Shown here one piece after another: positions 1 to 9,328 of a stretch of DNA of 64,000 bases (positions are counted from its first letter, which is position 1; every line of letters begins with the position of its first letter). The stretch comes from Flavobacterium gelidicaeli (GTDB taxonomy: Bacteria > Bacteroidota > Bacteroidia > Flavobacteriales > Flavobacteriaceae), in the NCBI RefSeq assembly GCF_013294005.1, contig NZ_JABSNK010000001.1, positions 536,862-600,861 on the forward strand. The letters are read 5' to 3'. The notes beneath the pieces are model-generated. The model was not told the DNA's origin and ran no database searches. It saw nothing but the letters and a program-made list of their open reading frames with translations. Both the position numbers and the translations under genes were made by a program.

Positions 1-106
1 TAAAACATTCATCAACGTACTTACAAAATACGGATTCAAATTTTGGGGTTGGTACCGAATTATAATAGGAGTAGGATTATTGATTTACTTTTACACCTCA
101 AAATAA
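1..106 (+). CDS. uppP: Undecaprenyl-diphosphatase, C-terminal end (partial)
   Basis: Only the last 34 codons are in the window, read from base 2 to the TAA at 104-106. They encode a hydrophobic tail with FWGWYR followed by IIIGVGLLIYFY and a short polar end, which fits the last membrane segment of UppP/BacA, the enzyme that recycles undecaprenyl pyrophosphate for cell-wall synthesis. The TAA overlaps the truB ATG by one base (TAATG), so the two genes are translationally coupled. The assignment rests on the tail and on the uppP-truB order that I know from Flavobacterium; most of the gene lies outside the window. Confidence 0.7.
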   Translation, partial: KTFINVLTKYGFKFWGWYRIIIGVGLLIYFYTSK

Positions 107-810
107 TGGAAAAACTAACTCCCGAAGACTACTTAAACGGACAAATATTATTAATTGACAAACCCTTGAAATGGAGTTCCTTTCAAGCGGTTAATAAATT
201 AAAATATGCGCTAATCAATAAACTAGGTCTTCCTAAAAAGTTCAAAATAGGTCACGCGGGAACGCTAGACCCTTTAGCGACAGGTTTATTATTAGTTTGC
301 ACCGGAAAATTCACTAAAAGAATATCAGAGCTTCAAGGGCAAGCCAAAGAATATACAGGCACTTTTTTTATTGGAGCAACGACTCCTTCGTACGACTTAG
401 AAACTGAGGTGGATGAAACTTTTTCAACAGCGCATATAGACGACGCTTTAATTCATGAAACGGTAAAACAATTTCTTGGAGAAATAGACCAAAAACCACC
501 CATTTATTCCGCTATAAAAAAAGATGGTGTGCGCTTATACGAGCATGCCCGTGCTGGAGAAACTGTAGCGATTGCTTTTAGAAAAACAACCATTCACGAA
601 TTTGAAATTACACGAATTGCATTGCCTGAAATTGACTTTAGAGTGGTCTGTAGTAAAGGAACATACATTAGATCGTTAGCGTATGATTTTGGTAAAGCCA
701 TGCAATCAGGTTCACACCTTACCGCTTTGAGGAGAACAAAAATTGGCGATTATAATGTTATTGATGCCCAAGATGTTATTTTGTTTGAAGAAAAGCTAGA
801 AATAAACTAG
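106..810 (+). CDS. truB: tRNA pseudouridine(55) synthase TruB
   Basis: Isomerises U55 to pseudouridine in the T-loop of tRNAs. The 234-residue protein carries the TruB signature GHAGTLDPLATG, with D55 as the expected catalytic aspartate, preceded by the LLIDKPLKWSS motif. Further conserved blocks are YTGTF, QKPPIYSAIKKDG and SKGTYIRSLAYD. I start at ATG 106 rather than at upstream in-frame codons because this ATG overlaps the stop of the preceding gene and gives the family-typical N-terminus. Length is at the short end of the family, lacking a large C-terminal PUA domain, as is usual in Bacteroidota. Confidence 0.95.
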   Translation: MEKLTPEDYLNGQILLIDKPLKWSSFQAVNKLKYALINKLGLPKKFKIGHAGTLDPLATGLLLVCTGKFTKRISELQGQAKEYTGTFFIGATTPSYDLETEVDETFSTAHIDDALIHETVKQFLGEIDQKPPIYSAIKKDGVRLYEHARAGETVAIAFRKTTIHEFEITRIALPEIDFRVVCSKGTYIRSLAYDFGKAMQSGSHLTALRRTKIGDYNVIDAQDVILFEEKLEIN

Positions 811-820
811 CTTAAAAACA

Positions 821-866
821 AAACACATGACAAATACATTATAGTATTTCTCATGTGTTTCTTTTT
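821..866 (+). terminator. Rho-independent terminator after truB
   Basis: A 10-bp stem (821-830 with 851-860) continues after one C-C mismatch into a further 6-bp stem (832-837 with 844-849). It is followed by CTTTTT. It lies 10 bases after the truB stop. Confidence 0.75.
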
Positions 867-1166
867 AAATTAGAGTACTTAAACTCCAAATTTATCATTT
901 GCAATTGGTCATGAAGCTTGCTCATTAATAATGAATTGATCTATGTCCTCCAAATAGCAAATTAGATAAATAATCGTAAAATTTTTCAAATAGCTTTCTC
1001 ATAATGATGTTTTTTAATTGTTAAACAATGTTATTGAACAGTAATAAAAAAAAGTAAATCAAATAGTAGATTTGGTTTGCTTTTACTAAAGTACAACTTT
1101 TTTACTAAAAAAACTAATGAATAAGCACGTAATTAATTGATTTTAAGAAAATTATAACAAATAAAC
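867..1166. other. Gene-free spacer
   Basis: AT-rich and without a convincing gene. A 25-codon minus-strand ORF (1002 to 925) exists but has no clear promoter or recognisable similarity, so I do not call it. The bases nearest 1167 lie downstream of the convergent minus-strand gene and show no strong hairpin. Confidence 0.5.
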
Positions 1167-1784
1167 TTAATCGATGTCCTTATCAATATCAATCATCATG
1201 TCAATTAACTCTAATTGCGTAGTCATACCTTTATCGTGTAAATACCATAATTGCAGCGCTGTTTTAGCCTCTTCATCAACTACACCATGTTGCTTTTTAT
1301 AATCAATAATCAAGTCTGATGCTCCTTTAGGTCTTGGTCCCCAATGCGCTAATGCACCGCTAGTTTCTTTGTGTATGACAATTAATTTCGGAATCGATTT
1401 TGATTTATTGGTTAAAAACAATTTCATTAATTCGTCATTCTCGTCACGTAAAACCACACGCATTTCGATTTTATCCCCTGAAGCTAGCACCATTTTATTA
1501 AATACTGGTAGTAATTGCGCCGCGTCACCACACCAACCTTCAGAGATAACCAACCATATATATTCTCCTTTTAATCCTATTAATCTTGTGGTAATTTCTT
1601 CAGGAACCGCAATAGTTTTATCTAAACGCTTCATGCGAGTATCATTTAAGACACTATAATGAGTTAATTCTTCAGATTGAACAGCTCCAGTAGATTTTTG
1701 ATCCAATAATAAATCAGAAACTATTTTTCTATATTCTAAATAAGAGTGGCTATTAAATAATGCTTTCGCTATTGAAATTTTCAT
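1167..1784 (-). CDS. Thioredoxin-fold family protein
   Basis: A 205-residue cytosolic protein with no signal peptide. The core contains WLVISEGWCGDAAQ, a thioredoxin-like strand followed by an active-site-like turn in which CGDA replaces the usual CxxC, then SIPKLIVIH with the conserved cis-proline. This CGDA version is common in Flavobacteriaceae and has only one active-site cysteine, so disulfide exchange by the classical two-cysteine route is unlikely; the true reaction is unknown. The start is placed at ATG 1784, ten codons inside the longest frame, because a near-consensus TAACTTTA box lies just upstream of it. The gene stands alone and converges on truB. Confidence 0.75.
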   Translation of the reverse strand: MKISIAKALFNSHSYLEYRKIVSDLLLDQKSTGAVQSEELTHYSVLNDTRMKRLDKTIAVPEEITTRLIGLKGEYIWLVISEGWCGDAAQLLPVFNKMVLASGDKIEMRVVLRDENDELMKLFLTNKSKSIPKLIVIHKETSGALAHWGPRPKGASDLIIDYKKQHGVVDEEAKTALQLWYLHDKGMTTQLELIDMMIDIDKDID

Positions 1785-1894
1785 AATTGATGCTTTTTGA
1801 AGTAAAGTTACCAAAATTTAATTAGTACAAAGAAGATAAATATCATATTTAAATAAGTAAAAATTGTAATTTTATATCCTACAAAAAAAGAAAA

Positions 1895-2674
1895 ATGAAT
1901 TTACATACCAATTCGATTGGCTTGGTCCTTTCTGGAGGTGGATCAAAAGGATTAGCCCATGCAGGAGCTATTAAATTTTTAGAAGAAAAAAATATTCAAC
2001 CCACTCGAATCGCCGGAACAAGTGCAGGTTCAATTGTAGGAGCATTATACGCATGGGGCAAGACTCCTGAAGAAATTTTAGATTTTTTCAAATCAATTTA
2101 CTTATTCCATTGGCGCCACTTAACTTTTAAAAAAGCAGGTTTCATTGATTCAGAATCTTTTAAAATAGATTTTCATACCATTTTTAAAGACGCCACGATT
2201 GCAGACATGAAAATCCCAATCCAGATTACAGCCACAGATATGGTAAAAGGAAGACTGAAAATTTTTGAACCAGAAACAAAAATAATTGATGCTATTTTAG
2301 CCTCGTCTGCTTTTCCTGGAATAATATCCCCCTACTTAATTAAAGGAGAACCTTATAGCGATGGAGGTATTTTAAATCATTTTCCTACTGATATACTACA
2401 AGGACAATGCGATACCATAATAGGTATTTATGTAAGTCCAATTCAAAAAATAGAAGCCAAGGATTTAAAATCAATCCGTTCAGTAACAACAAGAGCATTT
2501 GATATTCTTTCGGCCAATTCGAATATTCAAAAATTCAATATTTGCGATTGGGTTATAGAACCCGAAGAGTTGAGTTTACATAGCACCTTTGAAATGAATA
2601 AATCAAAGATGGATATAATATTCAACATTGGTTATGAAGCAGCAAAAAGCTCCTATGAGAAACTAAATTTATAA
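1895..2674 (+). CDS. Patatin-like phospholipase family protein
   Basis: A 259-residue serine hydrolase of the bacterial patatin family, expected to deacylate lipids. Visible motifs in order are the oxyanion loop SGGGSKG near residues 13-19, the nucleophile elbow GTSAGS with Ser43, and the catalytic aspartate motif SDGG near residue 155. Together they form the complete Ser-Asp dyad. The second half is short, as in the RssA/YlbK-like cytosolic subgroup, and no signal peptide is seen. The ATG at 1895 is preceded by AT-rich sequence. It is followed 68 bases later by pyrH, which has its own -7 box, so the two need not be co-transcribed. Confidence 0.85.
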   Translation: MNLHTNSIGLVLSGGGSKGLAHAGAIKFLEEKNIQPTRIAGTSAGSIVGALYAWGKTPEEILDFFKSIYLFHWRHLTFKKAGFIDSESFKIDFHTIFKDATIADMKIPIQITATDMVKGRLKIFEPETKIIDAILASSAFPGIISPYLIKGEPYSDGGILNHFPTDILQGQCDTIIGIYVSPIQKIEAKDLKSIRSVTTRAFDILSANSNIQKFNICDWVIEPEELSLHSTFEMNKSKMDIIFNIGYEAAKSSYEKLNL

Positions 2675-2712
2675 AATTTAAGTCTCTCTATTTCAAAAAA
2701 AAAGAATATCAC

Positions 2713-2720
2713 TATATTTG
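2713..2720 (+). promoter_or_regulatory. -7 promoter box for pyrH-frr
   Basis: TATATTTG matches the Bacteroidota TAnnTTTG -7 element. It lies 22 bases upstream of the pyrH ATG. No clear -33 TTTG was found at the usual distance. Confidence 0.55.
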
Positions 2721-2742
2721 CACCAAACAACTCAACAAAGAC

Positions 2743-3450
2743 ATGAAATATAAAAGAATTCTTCTAAAATTAAGTGGCGAAGCATTAATGGGAGAGAGAC
2801 AATACGGAATTGATCCTGTAAGATTAGCTGAATATGCCGAAGAAATCAAACAAATTCACGACAAAGGTGTAGAAATCGCTATTGTTATAGGTGGAGGAAA
2901 TATTTTTAGAGGTGTTGCTGGTGCTAGTAACGGCATGGATAGAGTTCAAGGAGATTACATGGGAATGCTTGCCACTATTATTAATGGTATGGCTTTACAA
3001 GGTGCTCTTGAGGATAAAGGGATGTTAACTAGGTTACAAACGGCTTTAAAAATTGAAGCTATTGCTGAGCCTTATATAAAAAGAAGAGCAGTTCGTCACC
3101 TTGAAAAAGGAAGAATTGTAATTTTTGGTGCAGGAACAGGAAACCCATATTTCACAACAGATACCGCTGCGGTTTTACGTGGTGTAGAAATAAATGCTGA
3201 TGTAATCCTTAAAGGAACAAGAGTAGATGGTGTTTATGACTCTGATCCTGAGAAAAATGCTGAAGCTTTAAAATTTGATACTATCTCATTTGAAGATGTA
3301 CTTAAAAAAGGACTAAATGTAATGGATACTACTGCTTTTACATTAAGTCAGGAAAATAAACTTCCAATTGTAATTTTTGACATGAATAAAAAAGGAAACT
3401 TGGAGAAAATATGTGCAGGAGACAATATAGGAACTGTAGTAAATATTTAA
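2743..3450 (+). CDS. pyrH: UMP kinase PyrH
   Basis: Phosphorylates UMP to UDP in pyrimidine nucleotide synthesis. The 235-residue protein has the amino-acid-kinase-fold motifs [11 protein letters not shown] at the N-terminus, [10 protein letters not shown] around residues 48-57, [15 protein letters not shown] in the middle and [14 protein letters not shown] near residue 165. Length and motif order are those of bacterial PyrH. frr follows after 39 bases on the same strand; pyrH-frr is a widely conserved pair. A TAnnTTTG box precedes the gene. Confidence 0.96.
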   Translation: MKYKRILLKLSGEALMGERQYGIDPVRLAEYAEEIKQIHDKGVEIAIVIGGGNIFRGVAGASNGMDRVQGDYMGMLATIINGMALQGALEDKGMLTRLQTALKIEAIAEPYIKRRAVRHLEKGRIVIFGAGTGNPYFTTDTAAVLRGVEINADVILKGTRVDGVYDSDPEKNAEALKFDTISFEDVLKKGLNVMDTTAFTLSQENKLPIVIFDMNKKGNLEKICAGDNIGTVVNI

Positions 3451-3489
3451 TCTCCATTATTAAGAAGGAGAAAACTAAAAAAAACAACA

Positions 3490-4053
3490 ATGACTGAAGA
3501 AATTGAATTTATACTAGATAGTACAAAAGAATCTATGACTGGTTCTATTGCACACTTAGAAAAAGAATTTTTAAACATCCGCGCTGGAAAAGCATCTCCT
3601 GCAATGTTAGGAAGTGTTTTTGTAGATTACTACGGATCTTCAACTCCATTATCACAGGTAGCAAAAATCAGCGTACCTGATGCTAGAACAATTACTTTGC
3701 AACCGTTTGAAAAAAACATGTTACAAACTATTGAAAAAGCAATTATGATCGCAAACATTGGGTTCAACCCAATGAATAATGGTGATTTAATCATTATTAG
3801 CGTACCGCCTTTGACAGAAGATAGAAGACGCGACTTAGCAAAACAAGCCAAAGTAGAATCAGAAGATGCTAAAATAGGAATTAGAAACGCCCGTAAAGAC
3901 GCAAATACTGAAATTAAAAAATTAGAGAAAGATGGTACTTCTGAAGACGTTTGTAAAAGCGCCGAAGAAGAAGTGCAAAATTTAACCAATAGTTTTATCA
4001 AAAAAACAGAAGAACTTCTTGTATTAAAAGAAGCTGAAATCATGAAAGTATAA
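3490..4053 (+). CDS. frr: Ribosome recycling factor
   Basis: Releases ribosomes from mRNA after termination together with EF-G. The 187-residue sequence has the conserved N-terminal helix ending in LNIRAGKASPAML, the strand VDYYGSSTPLSQVA, and the helix block LTEDRRRDLAKQAK, VRNARKDAN-like IRNARKDAN and SEDVCKSAEEEVQ. The length is standard. It is the last gene of the pyrH-frr unit; a strong hairpin terminator lies 21 bases after the stop codon. The unusual purine-rich stretch AAGAAGGAG is about 20 bases before the start, too far for a classical Shine-Dalgarno site. Confidence 0.96.
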   Translation: MTEEIEFILDSTKESMTGSIAHLEKEFLNIRAGKASPAMLGSVFVDYYGSSTPLSQVAKISVPDARTITLQPFEKNMLQTIEKAIMIANIGFNPMNNGDLIIISVPPLTEDRRRDLAKQAKVESEDAKIGIRNARKDANTEIKKLEKDGTSEDVCKSAEEEVQNLTNSFIKKTEELLVLKEAEIMKV

Positions 4054-4074
4054 TTTTTTATACCAATCCTATTT

Positions 4075-4112
4075 AAATCCGTTCTGTTTCTATTAACAGA
4101 ACGGATTTTTTA
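4075..4112 (+). terminator. Rho-independent terminator after frr
   Basis: A perfect 14-bp stem, AAATCCGTTCTGTT (4075-4088) with AACAGAACGGATTT (4095-4108), has a 6-base loop and runs into a T-tract. Confidence 0.9.
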
Positions 4113-4116
4113 TTGT

Positions 4117-4124
4117 TATTTTTG
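4117..4124 (+). promoter_or_regulatory. -7 promoter box for the DUF5686 gene
   Basis: TATTTTTG (TAnnTTTG) lies right behind the frr terminator and 40 bases before the ATG at 4165, so the next gene is probably transcribed independently. Confidence 0.5.
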
Positions 4125-4164
4125 CGCTATCAAAAGGCTATCAGTCTTGAAATAAAAAATCCAT

Positions 4165-6663
4165 ATGAAGCAATTGTGTGTATCGTTCTTTTTTTTAACG
4201 CTTTCGCTACAAGCGCAATTTCATATAAGCGGTACTGTAAAAGAGGCTGTTACTAGCAAACCTCTGTCTTACGCTACAATTACTTCAGCTGAAGGTTTCA
4301 ACTCCGTTACTGATGTTGATGGAAGATTTGACATTAATTCTAAAGTACAACTTACTAGTTTAAAGGTATCCTATCTTGGGTATTCAAAAACCTCCATTAA
4401 AATAAATAGAAATGTAGAGCAATACGCTATTTTTTTACATCTAAAAAAAGACCGTTTGAACGAAGTTCTAGTGTCAAACATCAATCCTGCGTTAGCAATT
4501 ATAAAGGCTGTCATTGCAAACAAAGACAAAAACGATCCACAAAAAAAATTAAACACTTTTGAGTTTAAATCTTATAATAAATTAATCGTTAGTGCCCCAG
4601 TCGATTCTATTTCTAGCAAAATTGATTCTATTTTTGTTGATAAAGGCAACGTACAAAAACTTGTAAAAATAGATTCATCTAATTACAAGATTAAGCAGAT
4701 GGTGAGTAAACACCATTTATTTCAAACCGAAAAAGTATCGCAATATCAGTTTGCTAACCATACCTTAAAAGAAACCATTTTAGGTACAAAAATGGCTGGA
4801 TTCAAGCACCCTGTTTATGAAGTTCTAACGTTTAACTTGCAATCTTTTTCTATTTATGATTCAAGTTATGAATTATTTGAAACTAAATATGATAGTCCTA
4901 TTGCTGCTGATGCGTTAAGGAATTACAATTTCAAAATATTAGACACTGTCGCTATTTCAGGACGGAATTCGTACATGATTTACTTTAAAAACAAGAAAAA
5001 AAGTAGAGCAACAGGATTAGAAGGTGTTTTATACATTGACGAGAATAGTTTTGCTATTGCTAAAGCTGTTATGCACATTAAAGGCGTTTTAGACATTAGC
5101 GGAACACATGAATTTGAATATATTCCAAGTGAAAATATTTGGTTCCCAATAAATAAGAGCTTTAAGATTATAAAAGGAAAAAACGATGATGATATTAAAA
5201 TTCTAGGAGGAACCATTCAGTTTGATGGAGATGTCGAAGAGAATTTTAAAACCCGAAAAAGAACCGCTTCTGATTATACCTATTTATTTTCTGAGAGTAA
5301 TAATTTTGATGTAAGCTACAACTGTCCTACTCAAACAAAAAAGAATTTCATTACGGTAGAGTTAAACGAAGACGCTGCACATAAACCAGAAAGTTTTTGG
5401 AATGAATATAGAAAAGACAGCCTAGATATTAGGAGCCAAAGAACTTATTTAGCATTAGACAGTATTTCTATAGAAAAGAATATTGCGAGCCGCTTGCGCT
5501 TTGGACGTAAAGTCATCAACGGGTATTTGCCCCTAGATTTCTTTGATCTGGATTTACGTAAAATTTTTAGTTACAACAACTACGAAGGGTTTCGTTTAGG
5601 TCTAGGAGGAGTTACCAATGAGCGTTTTTCAAAAGACTTTAGAATAAGTGGCTATGTTGCTTACGGGACTAAGGATACTAATTTTAAATACAATCTAGGT
5701 GCAGCCACACAATTAGACCGAAGATCCAGTTCCTGGTTAGGCGTTGCTTATACAGATGATGTGAAGGAAATTGCAAGTACTTCCTATGCTATTGAGAAAA
5801 GGCCTTTCAAAATTTATGATCCCCGACCAATAAACATTAGTACTTTTTATAATTATGTGGGTTGGAAAACATTTTTAGAAACCAAATTAATTCCAAAGAC
5901 CGAAAGCATTTTAGAGATTTCAAGATCTGATATTGAACCAAAATTTAATTATGCGTTCAATCTTAATGGCCTTTCGTACACACAATATGTGATGACAACT
6001 GCAATGCTTTCACTGCAATGGAGTCCGTTTAGTGAATACATGCAAACTCCTGATGGCCGAATAGAGTCTGAAAAAAGATACCCTAAATTCACTTTTCAAC
6101 TGACAAAATCACTTCCTAAAATAGCTGACAATGATTTTGATTTTGGCAAAATAGAATTTAAAACAGAGTATGAAAAGAAATACTTAAACGGACAAAAGTC
6201 TTCCTTTTTATTCGAAGGAGGTTACGCTTTAGGCGATGTGCCACTAACACATTTATACAATACCTCCCCTAATAATATCACCAAAGAAAGTATTATTCAA
6301 CGCATTACCTTCTCATCAAAAAACAGTTTTGAAACCATGTATTTCAACGAATTTTTCTCAAGTGAATTTGTTTATTTTCAATTCAAACATAGTTTTAACC
6401 GAGTAAAAATCATTAAAAAAGTAAAACCTTCTTTAGTTTTAGTTTCTCGAATGGGTTGGGGAGATTTACAAAAGCCTGAACAACACACAGGCATTGATTA
6501 CAAAACCCTAAATGAAGGCTATTTTGAGTCGGGTATTGAATTGAACCAAATTTTTAATGGCTTAGGACTAACTGCATTTTACCGTTATGGCCCCAATCAA
6601 TTACCCAAGTTTGAAGACAACATTGCTATTAAACTGAGTTTTGTTTTAAAATTAGGACTGTAA
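4165..6663 (+). CDS. DUF5686 / carboxypeptidase-regulatory-like domain outer-membrane protein
   Basis: An 832-residue exported protein. Residues 1-18 form a Sec signal peptide ending near LQAQ. Residues 19-100 resemble the CarboxypepD_reg-like beta-sandwich found in Bacteroidota outer-membrane proteins, with AVTSKPLSYATI and DVDGRFDI. The rest is the long DUF5686 region, rich in alternating polar and aromatic residues as expected of an outer-membrane beta-barrel, ending in AIKLSFVLKLGL with a typical barrel-like terminal strand. The family is widespread in Bacteroidota and its function is not established. It has its own promoter and no co-directional partner. Confidence 0.8.
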   Translation: MKQLCVSFFFLTLSLQAQFHISGTVKEAVTSKPLSYATITSAEGFNSVTDVDGRFDINSKVQLTSLKVSYLGYSKTSIKINRNVEQYAIFLHLKKDRLNEVLVSNINPALAIIKAVIANKDKNDPQKKLNTFEFKSYNKLIVSAPVDSISSKIDSIFVDKGNVQKLVKIDSSNYKIKQMVSKHHLFQTEKVSQYQFANHTLKETILGTKMAGFKHPVYEVLTFNLQSFSIYDSSYELFETKYDSPIAADALRNYNFKILDTVAISGRNSYMIYFKNKKKSRATGLEGVLYIDENSFAIAKAVMHIKGVLDISGTHEFEYIPSENIWFPINKSFKIIKGKNDDDIKILGGTIQFDGDVEENFKTRKRTASDYTYLFSESNNFDVSYNCPTQTKKNFITVELNEDAAHKPESFWNEYRKDSLDIRSQRTYLALDSISIEKNIASRLRFGRKVINGYLPLDFFDLDLRKIFSYNNYEGFRLGLGGVTNERFSKDFRISGYVAYGTKDTNFKYNLGAATQLDRRSSSWLGVAYTDDVKEIASTSYAIEKRPFKIYDPRPINISTFYNYVGWKTFLETKLIPKTESILEISRSDIEPKFNYAFNLNGLSYTQYVMTTAMLSLQWSPFSEYMQTPDGRIESEKRYPKFTFQLTKSLPKIADNDFDFGKIEFKTEYEKKYLNGQKSSFLFEGGYALGDVPLTHLYNTSPNNITKESIIQRITFSSKNSFETMYFNEFFSSEFVYFQFKHSFNRVKIIKKVKPSLVLVSRMGWGDLQKPEQHTGIDYKTLNEGYFESGIELNQIFNGLGLTAFYRYGPNQLPKFEDNIAIKLSFVLKLGL

Positions 6664-6848
6664 ACATTAGTTTAAATGACCGCCCGATTTGAGTACTGAA
6701 ATAAATTTGCTCACAGATTTTGAAGATTTCAGTAGATCAATCCGTTATGGTTATTCCTTCAAAATCTTTGAAATACGCATGCCTTTTATAATTAGAGACC
6801 TAGTAACTGATAGTCATACTATTTTAAATAAGTAGAAATAAAACTCTT

Positions 6849-9125
6849 TTAAGGTTTAATAATTAAGACCGAAGGTACTCCTATCAACCAATCACTATCT
6901 GAATCTAGTAGCGATTTCCAACTTTCGAGACTTATTAACATTAAATCTTGTTTATCTAAAAAGGATAATGGTACTTTTTTACCAGCAACTACCTCAATAT
7001 TTTCAGCATGCTTTTGCTCTAATGAGTCTACAGCACTTTGCAAAACAAAATTATTTTGGACATGATTGTTAATGTCTAAAATTACAATCTTAGAGTTATT
7101 ATTGTTGATTAATTTTTGAGCATAATCAATTAAAAAAGCATCTTCTGATTTAAAAATGGGAATAAAAACATGGTCAATATGCTGAAATTCTTTATCGATT
7201 AAAATACCCAAAGGCATTTTGGTTTTTGCAACAATTTGCCTTGTTCTTTCATCAAAAGGGGAATTTTCAAACAAACCTTCTTTACCTGTAAACTTATCAA
7301 TTAATCTATCCGGATTGATAATTCTAGTCGTAAAACCTATTACTTTACCAAGTAGGGTTCCTTCAAAAATTGATTTTCCAAGTCCAACTAATAATAAATC
7401 ATAGTCTCCTTGATTGGCCACATCAGTGATTTCGGTTTCGATATCATTAGTTACTTTAAAAATTGTATCAATTTCAAGATTTAACTGCTCTGATTCTTCA
7501 AAAATAGGCTCAAAAGTATCCTTCTCTTTTTCTTCTCTATTAAAAGAGTGCAGCTCATCACTTACCGTTAAATGCAAAGCGGTGATACTTGTATTTGCCT
7601 TTTGCTTTTTTGTTAAGCCATTTGCTAAACGCAAAAGTGATTTACCTTTTTCATAATTCCCAAATGAAACTAGAATTCTATATTTATTTTGATCTACTTG
7701 CTCCTCCTCTTCCGAAACATTTTTATTTTTAAAAAGAAAATCAATTAAATCTAAAGCAGGTCCCGTCATAAAAGTAGTGACTAGAGCCATAATTACCATC
7801 ATTGTAAACACTTCGGGCGTTAGAACTTTTAATTCTAAACCAATATTTAACACAATTAACTCCATCAATCCCCTTGTATTCATCAAGGCACCAATAGTCA
7901 AGCTGTCTTTCCAGTTTTGTCCAACAAATTTTGCTGCTAAAGCACTTCCTAAAAACTTTCCTACCACAGCAACAAGGATAATGGCTCCCGTTACTTTCCA
8001 TAAATAACTATCGTTGATTAGCCCTACTTCGGTTTTTAAACCTGTAAAAACAAAGAACAATGGCAATAGCAAAATCACGGCTACATCTTCGACTTTTTCG
8101 ATAAAAATCAAACGGAATTTAGAAACATCTGGCATGATAGCTCCCATCATAAATGCACCAAAGAGTGCATGAATTCCAATAACTTCAGTTGCGTAAGAGG
8201 ACAAAATTAAGAATAGAAAGAAAATTGCCATCACTGGTTTTCCAATACTGTCTTTAGAACCATATAAATCCCCTATCCTTTTCAAGAAAGGTTTTACTAT
8301 AAATATCATGGCAAGAACATAGACTACAGCAAGTGAAATCACGTAAAGTGAACCTATGAAATCTCCTGCTTTTACAATGGCAATTACTACTGCAAGCAAG
8401 CACCATGCGGTGATGTCATCTGCGGCAGCGCAAGTAATAACAATAGCTCCTAACCTTGTTTTATGAATACCTCTTTCTTGTACAATACGTGCCAAAACTG
8501 GAAACGCAGTAATACTCATGGCAATTCCCATAAAAAGGCTAAAAGACAAAAATTCTACACCTTCAGGAGCAAATTTATTATATACAAAATAAGACAAGCC
8601 TATTCCTAATGCAAAAGGAAACACAATACTTGCATGACTTATTACAATGGCTTCACTGGCTTTATTTTTTAAAACTTTTATATCAAGCTCCATTCCTATT
8701 ACAAACATAAAAAGGATAAGCCCTATTTGGCTTAGGAATTTTAGATTCCCTAAAGATTCTACCGGGAATAATGCTGCTGAAAACTCCGGAAAATACATCC
8801 CGACTAAGGATGGTCCTAGAACGATTCCGGCAATAATTTCACCAATTACAGTAGGTTGCCCTATTTTTTTGAATATCCAACCAAATAATCGCGCTACTAA
8901 AATAATAGTAACAATTTGTGCCAAAAGAATTGCTAGAGGATCCTGAAAATTCTCTTTCATAGAATCGATAAAATCATTCCATGAATTATGTGTCGCCGAA
9001 GCAACGATGGAGCCATCAAGCTTTTCTAACTCTTTTCCTCTTTTAACGATCCAGTAAATCAATGCGCTAAACCCTCCGGTTACACCGAAATAAAACAAAC
9101 TGTTTTTATATTTTTTCAAATCCAT
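6849..9125 (-). CDS. CPA2-family cation:proton antiporter with UspA-like C-terminal region
   Basis: A 758-residue inner-membrane transporter. After one N-terminal membrane segment (about residues 10-27), residues 65-465 contain the multi-helix Na+/H+ exchanger domain. Recognisable stretches are GEIIAGIVLGPSL, FMFVIGMELD, ITCAAADDITAW with the paired aspartates expected in the ion site, and LMNTRGLMELIVL. The cytosolic residues from about 485 on (YRILVSFGNYEKG, DLLLVGLG) look like two degenerate universal-stress-protein domains rather than an RCK domain. Probable role: K+ or Na+ export against protons, possibly gated by a nucleotide. It is divergent from the RND gene across a 203-base spacer. 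Confidence 0.85.
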   Translation of the reverse strand: MDLKKYKNSLFYFGVTGGFSALIYWIVKRGKELEKLDGSIVASATHNSWNDFIDSMKENFQDPLAILLAQIVTIILVARLFGWIFKKIGQPTVIGEIIAGIVLGPSLVGMYFPEFSAALFPVESLGNLKFLSQIGLILFMFVIGMELDIKVLKNKASEAIVISHASIVFPFALGIGLSYFVYNKFAPEGVEFLSFSLFMGIAMSITAFPVLARIVQERGIHKTRLGAIVITCAAADDITAWCLLAVVIAIVKAGDFIGSLYVISLAVVYVLAMIFIVKPFLKRIGDLYGSKDSIGKPVMAIFFLFLILSSYATEVIGIHALFGAFMMGAIMPDVSKFRLIFIEKVEDVAVILLLPLFFVFTGLKTEVGLINDSYLWKVTGAIILVAVVGKFLGSALAAKFVGQNWKDSLTIGALMNTRGLMELIVLNIGLELKVLTPEVFTMMVIMALVTTFMTGPALDLIDFLFKNKNVSEEEEQVDQNKYRILVSFGNYEKGKSLLRLANGLTKKQKANTSITALHLTVSDELHSFNREEKEKDTFEPIFEESEQLNLEIDTIFKVTNDIETEITDVANQGDYDLLLVGLGKSIFEGTLLGKVIGFTTRIINPDRLIDKFTGKEGLFENSPFDERTRQIVAKTKMPLGILIDKEFQHIDHVFIPIFKSEDAFLIDYAQKLINNNNSKIVILDINNHVQNNFVLQSAVDSLEQKHAENIEVVAGKKVPLSFLDKQDLMLISLESWKSLLDSDSDWLIGVPSVLIIKP

Positions 9126-9301
9126 TTTACTGTAGTGTATTCGTTAAAAAAATCACACAAAGATGTAAAATTCTACAATATGTTTTACATCCCTCAAATT
9201 TATTTTTAAGTGTGATTTAAAATAAAAAAAACAGGCTATATAAAGCGCTTAAAACAACTAAAAAGAATTCAATAAATTCATTCTTTTGCAGTGGTTTTCA
9301 C

Positions 9302-9309
9302 TACATTTG
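9302..9309 (+). promoter_or_regulatory. -7 promoter box for the RND exporter
   Basis: TACATTTG (TAnnTTTG) lies 19 bases before the ATG at 9329. A TTTTG at 9284-9288 is too close (13 bases) to be a standard -33 element. Confidence 0.5.
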
Positions 9310-9328
9310 CATCCATTTTTAAAGATTT

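Noticed and set aside
925..1002. 25-codon minus-strand ORF starting MRKLFEKFYD in the truB-thioredoxin spacer
   Set aside because: Too short, no TAnnTTTG box near it and no known similarity; open frames of this size are expected by chance.
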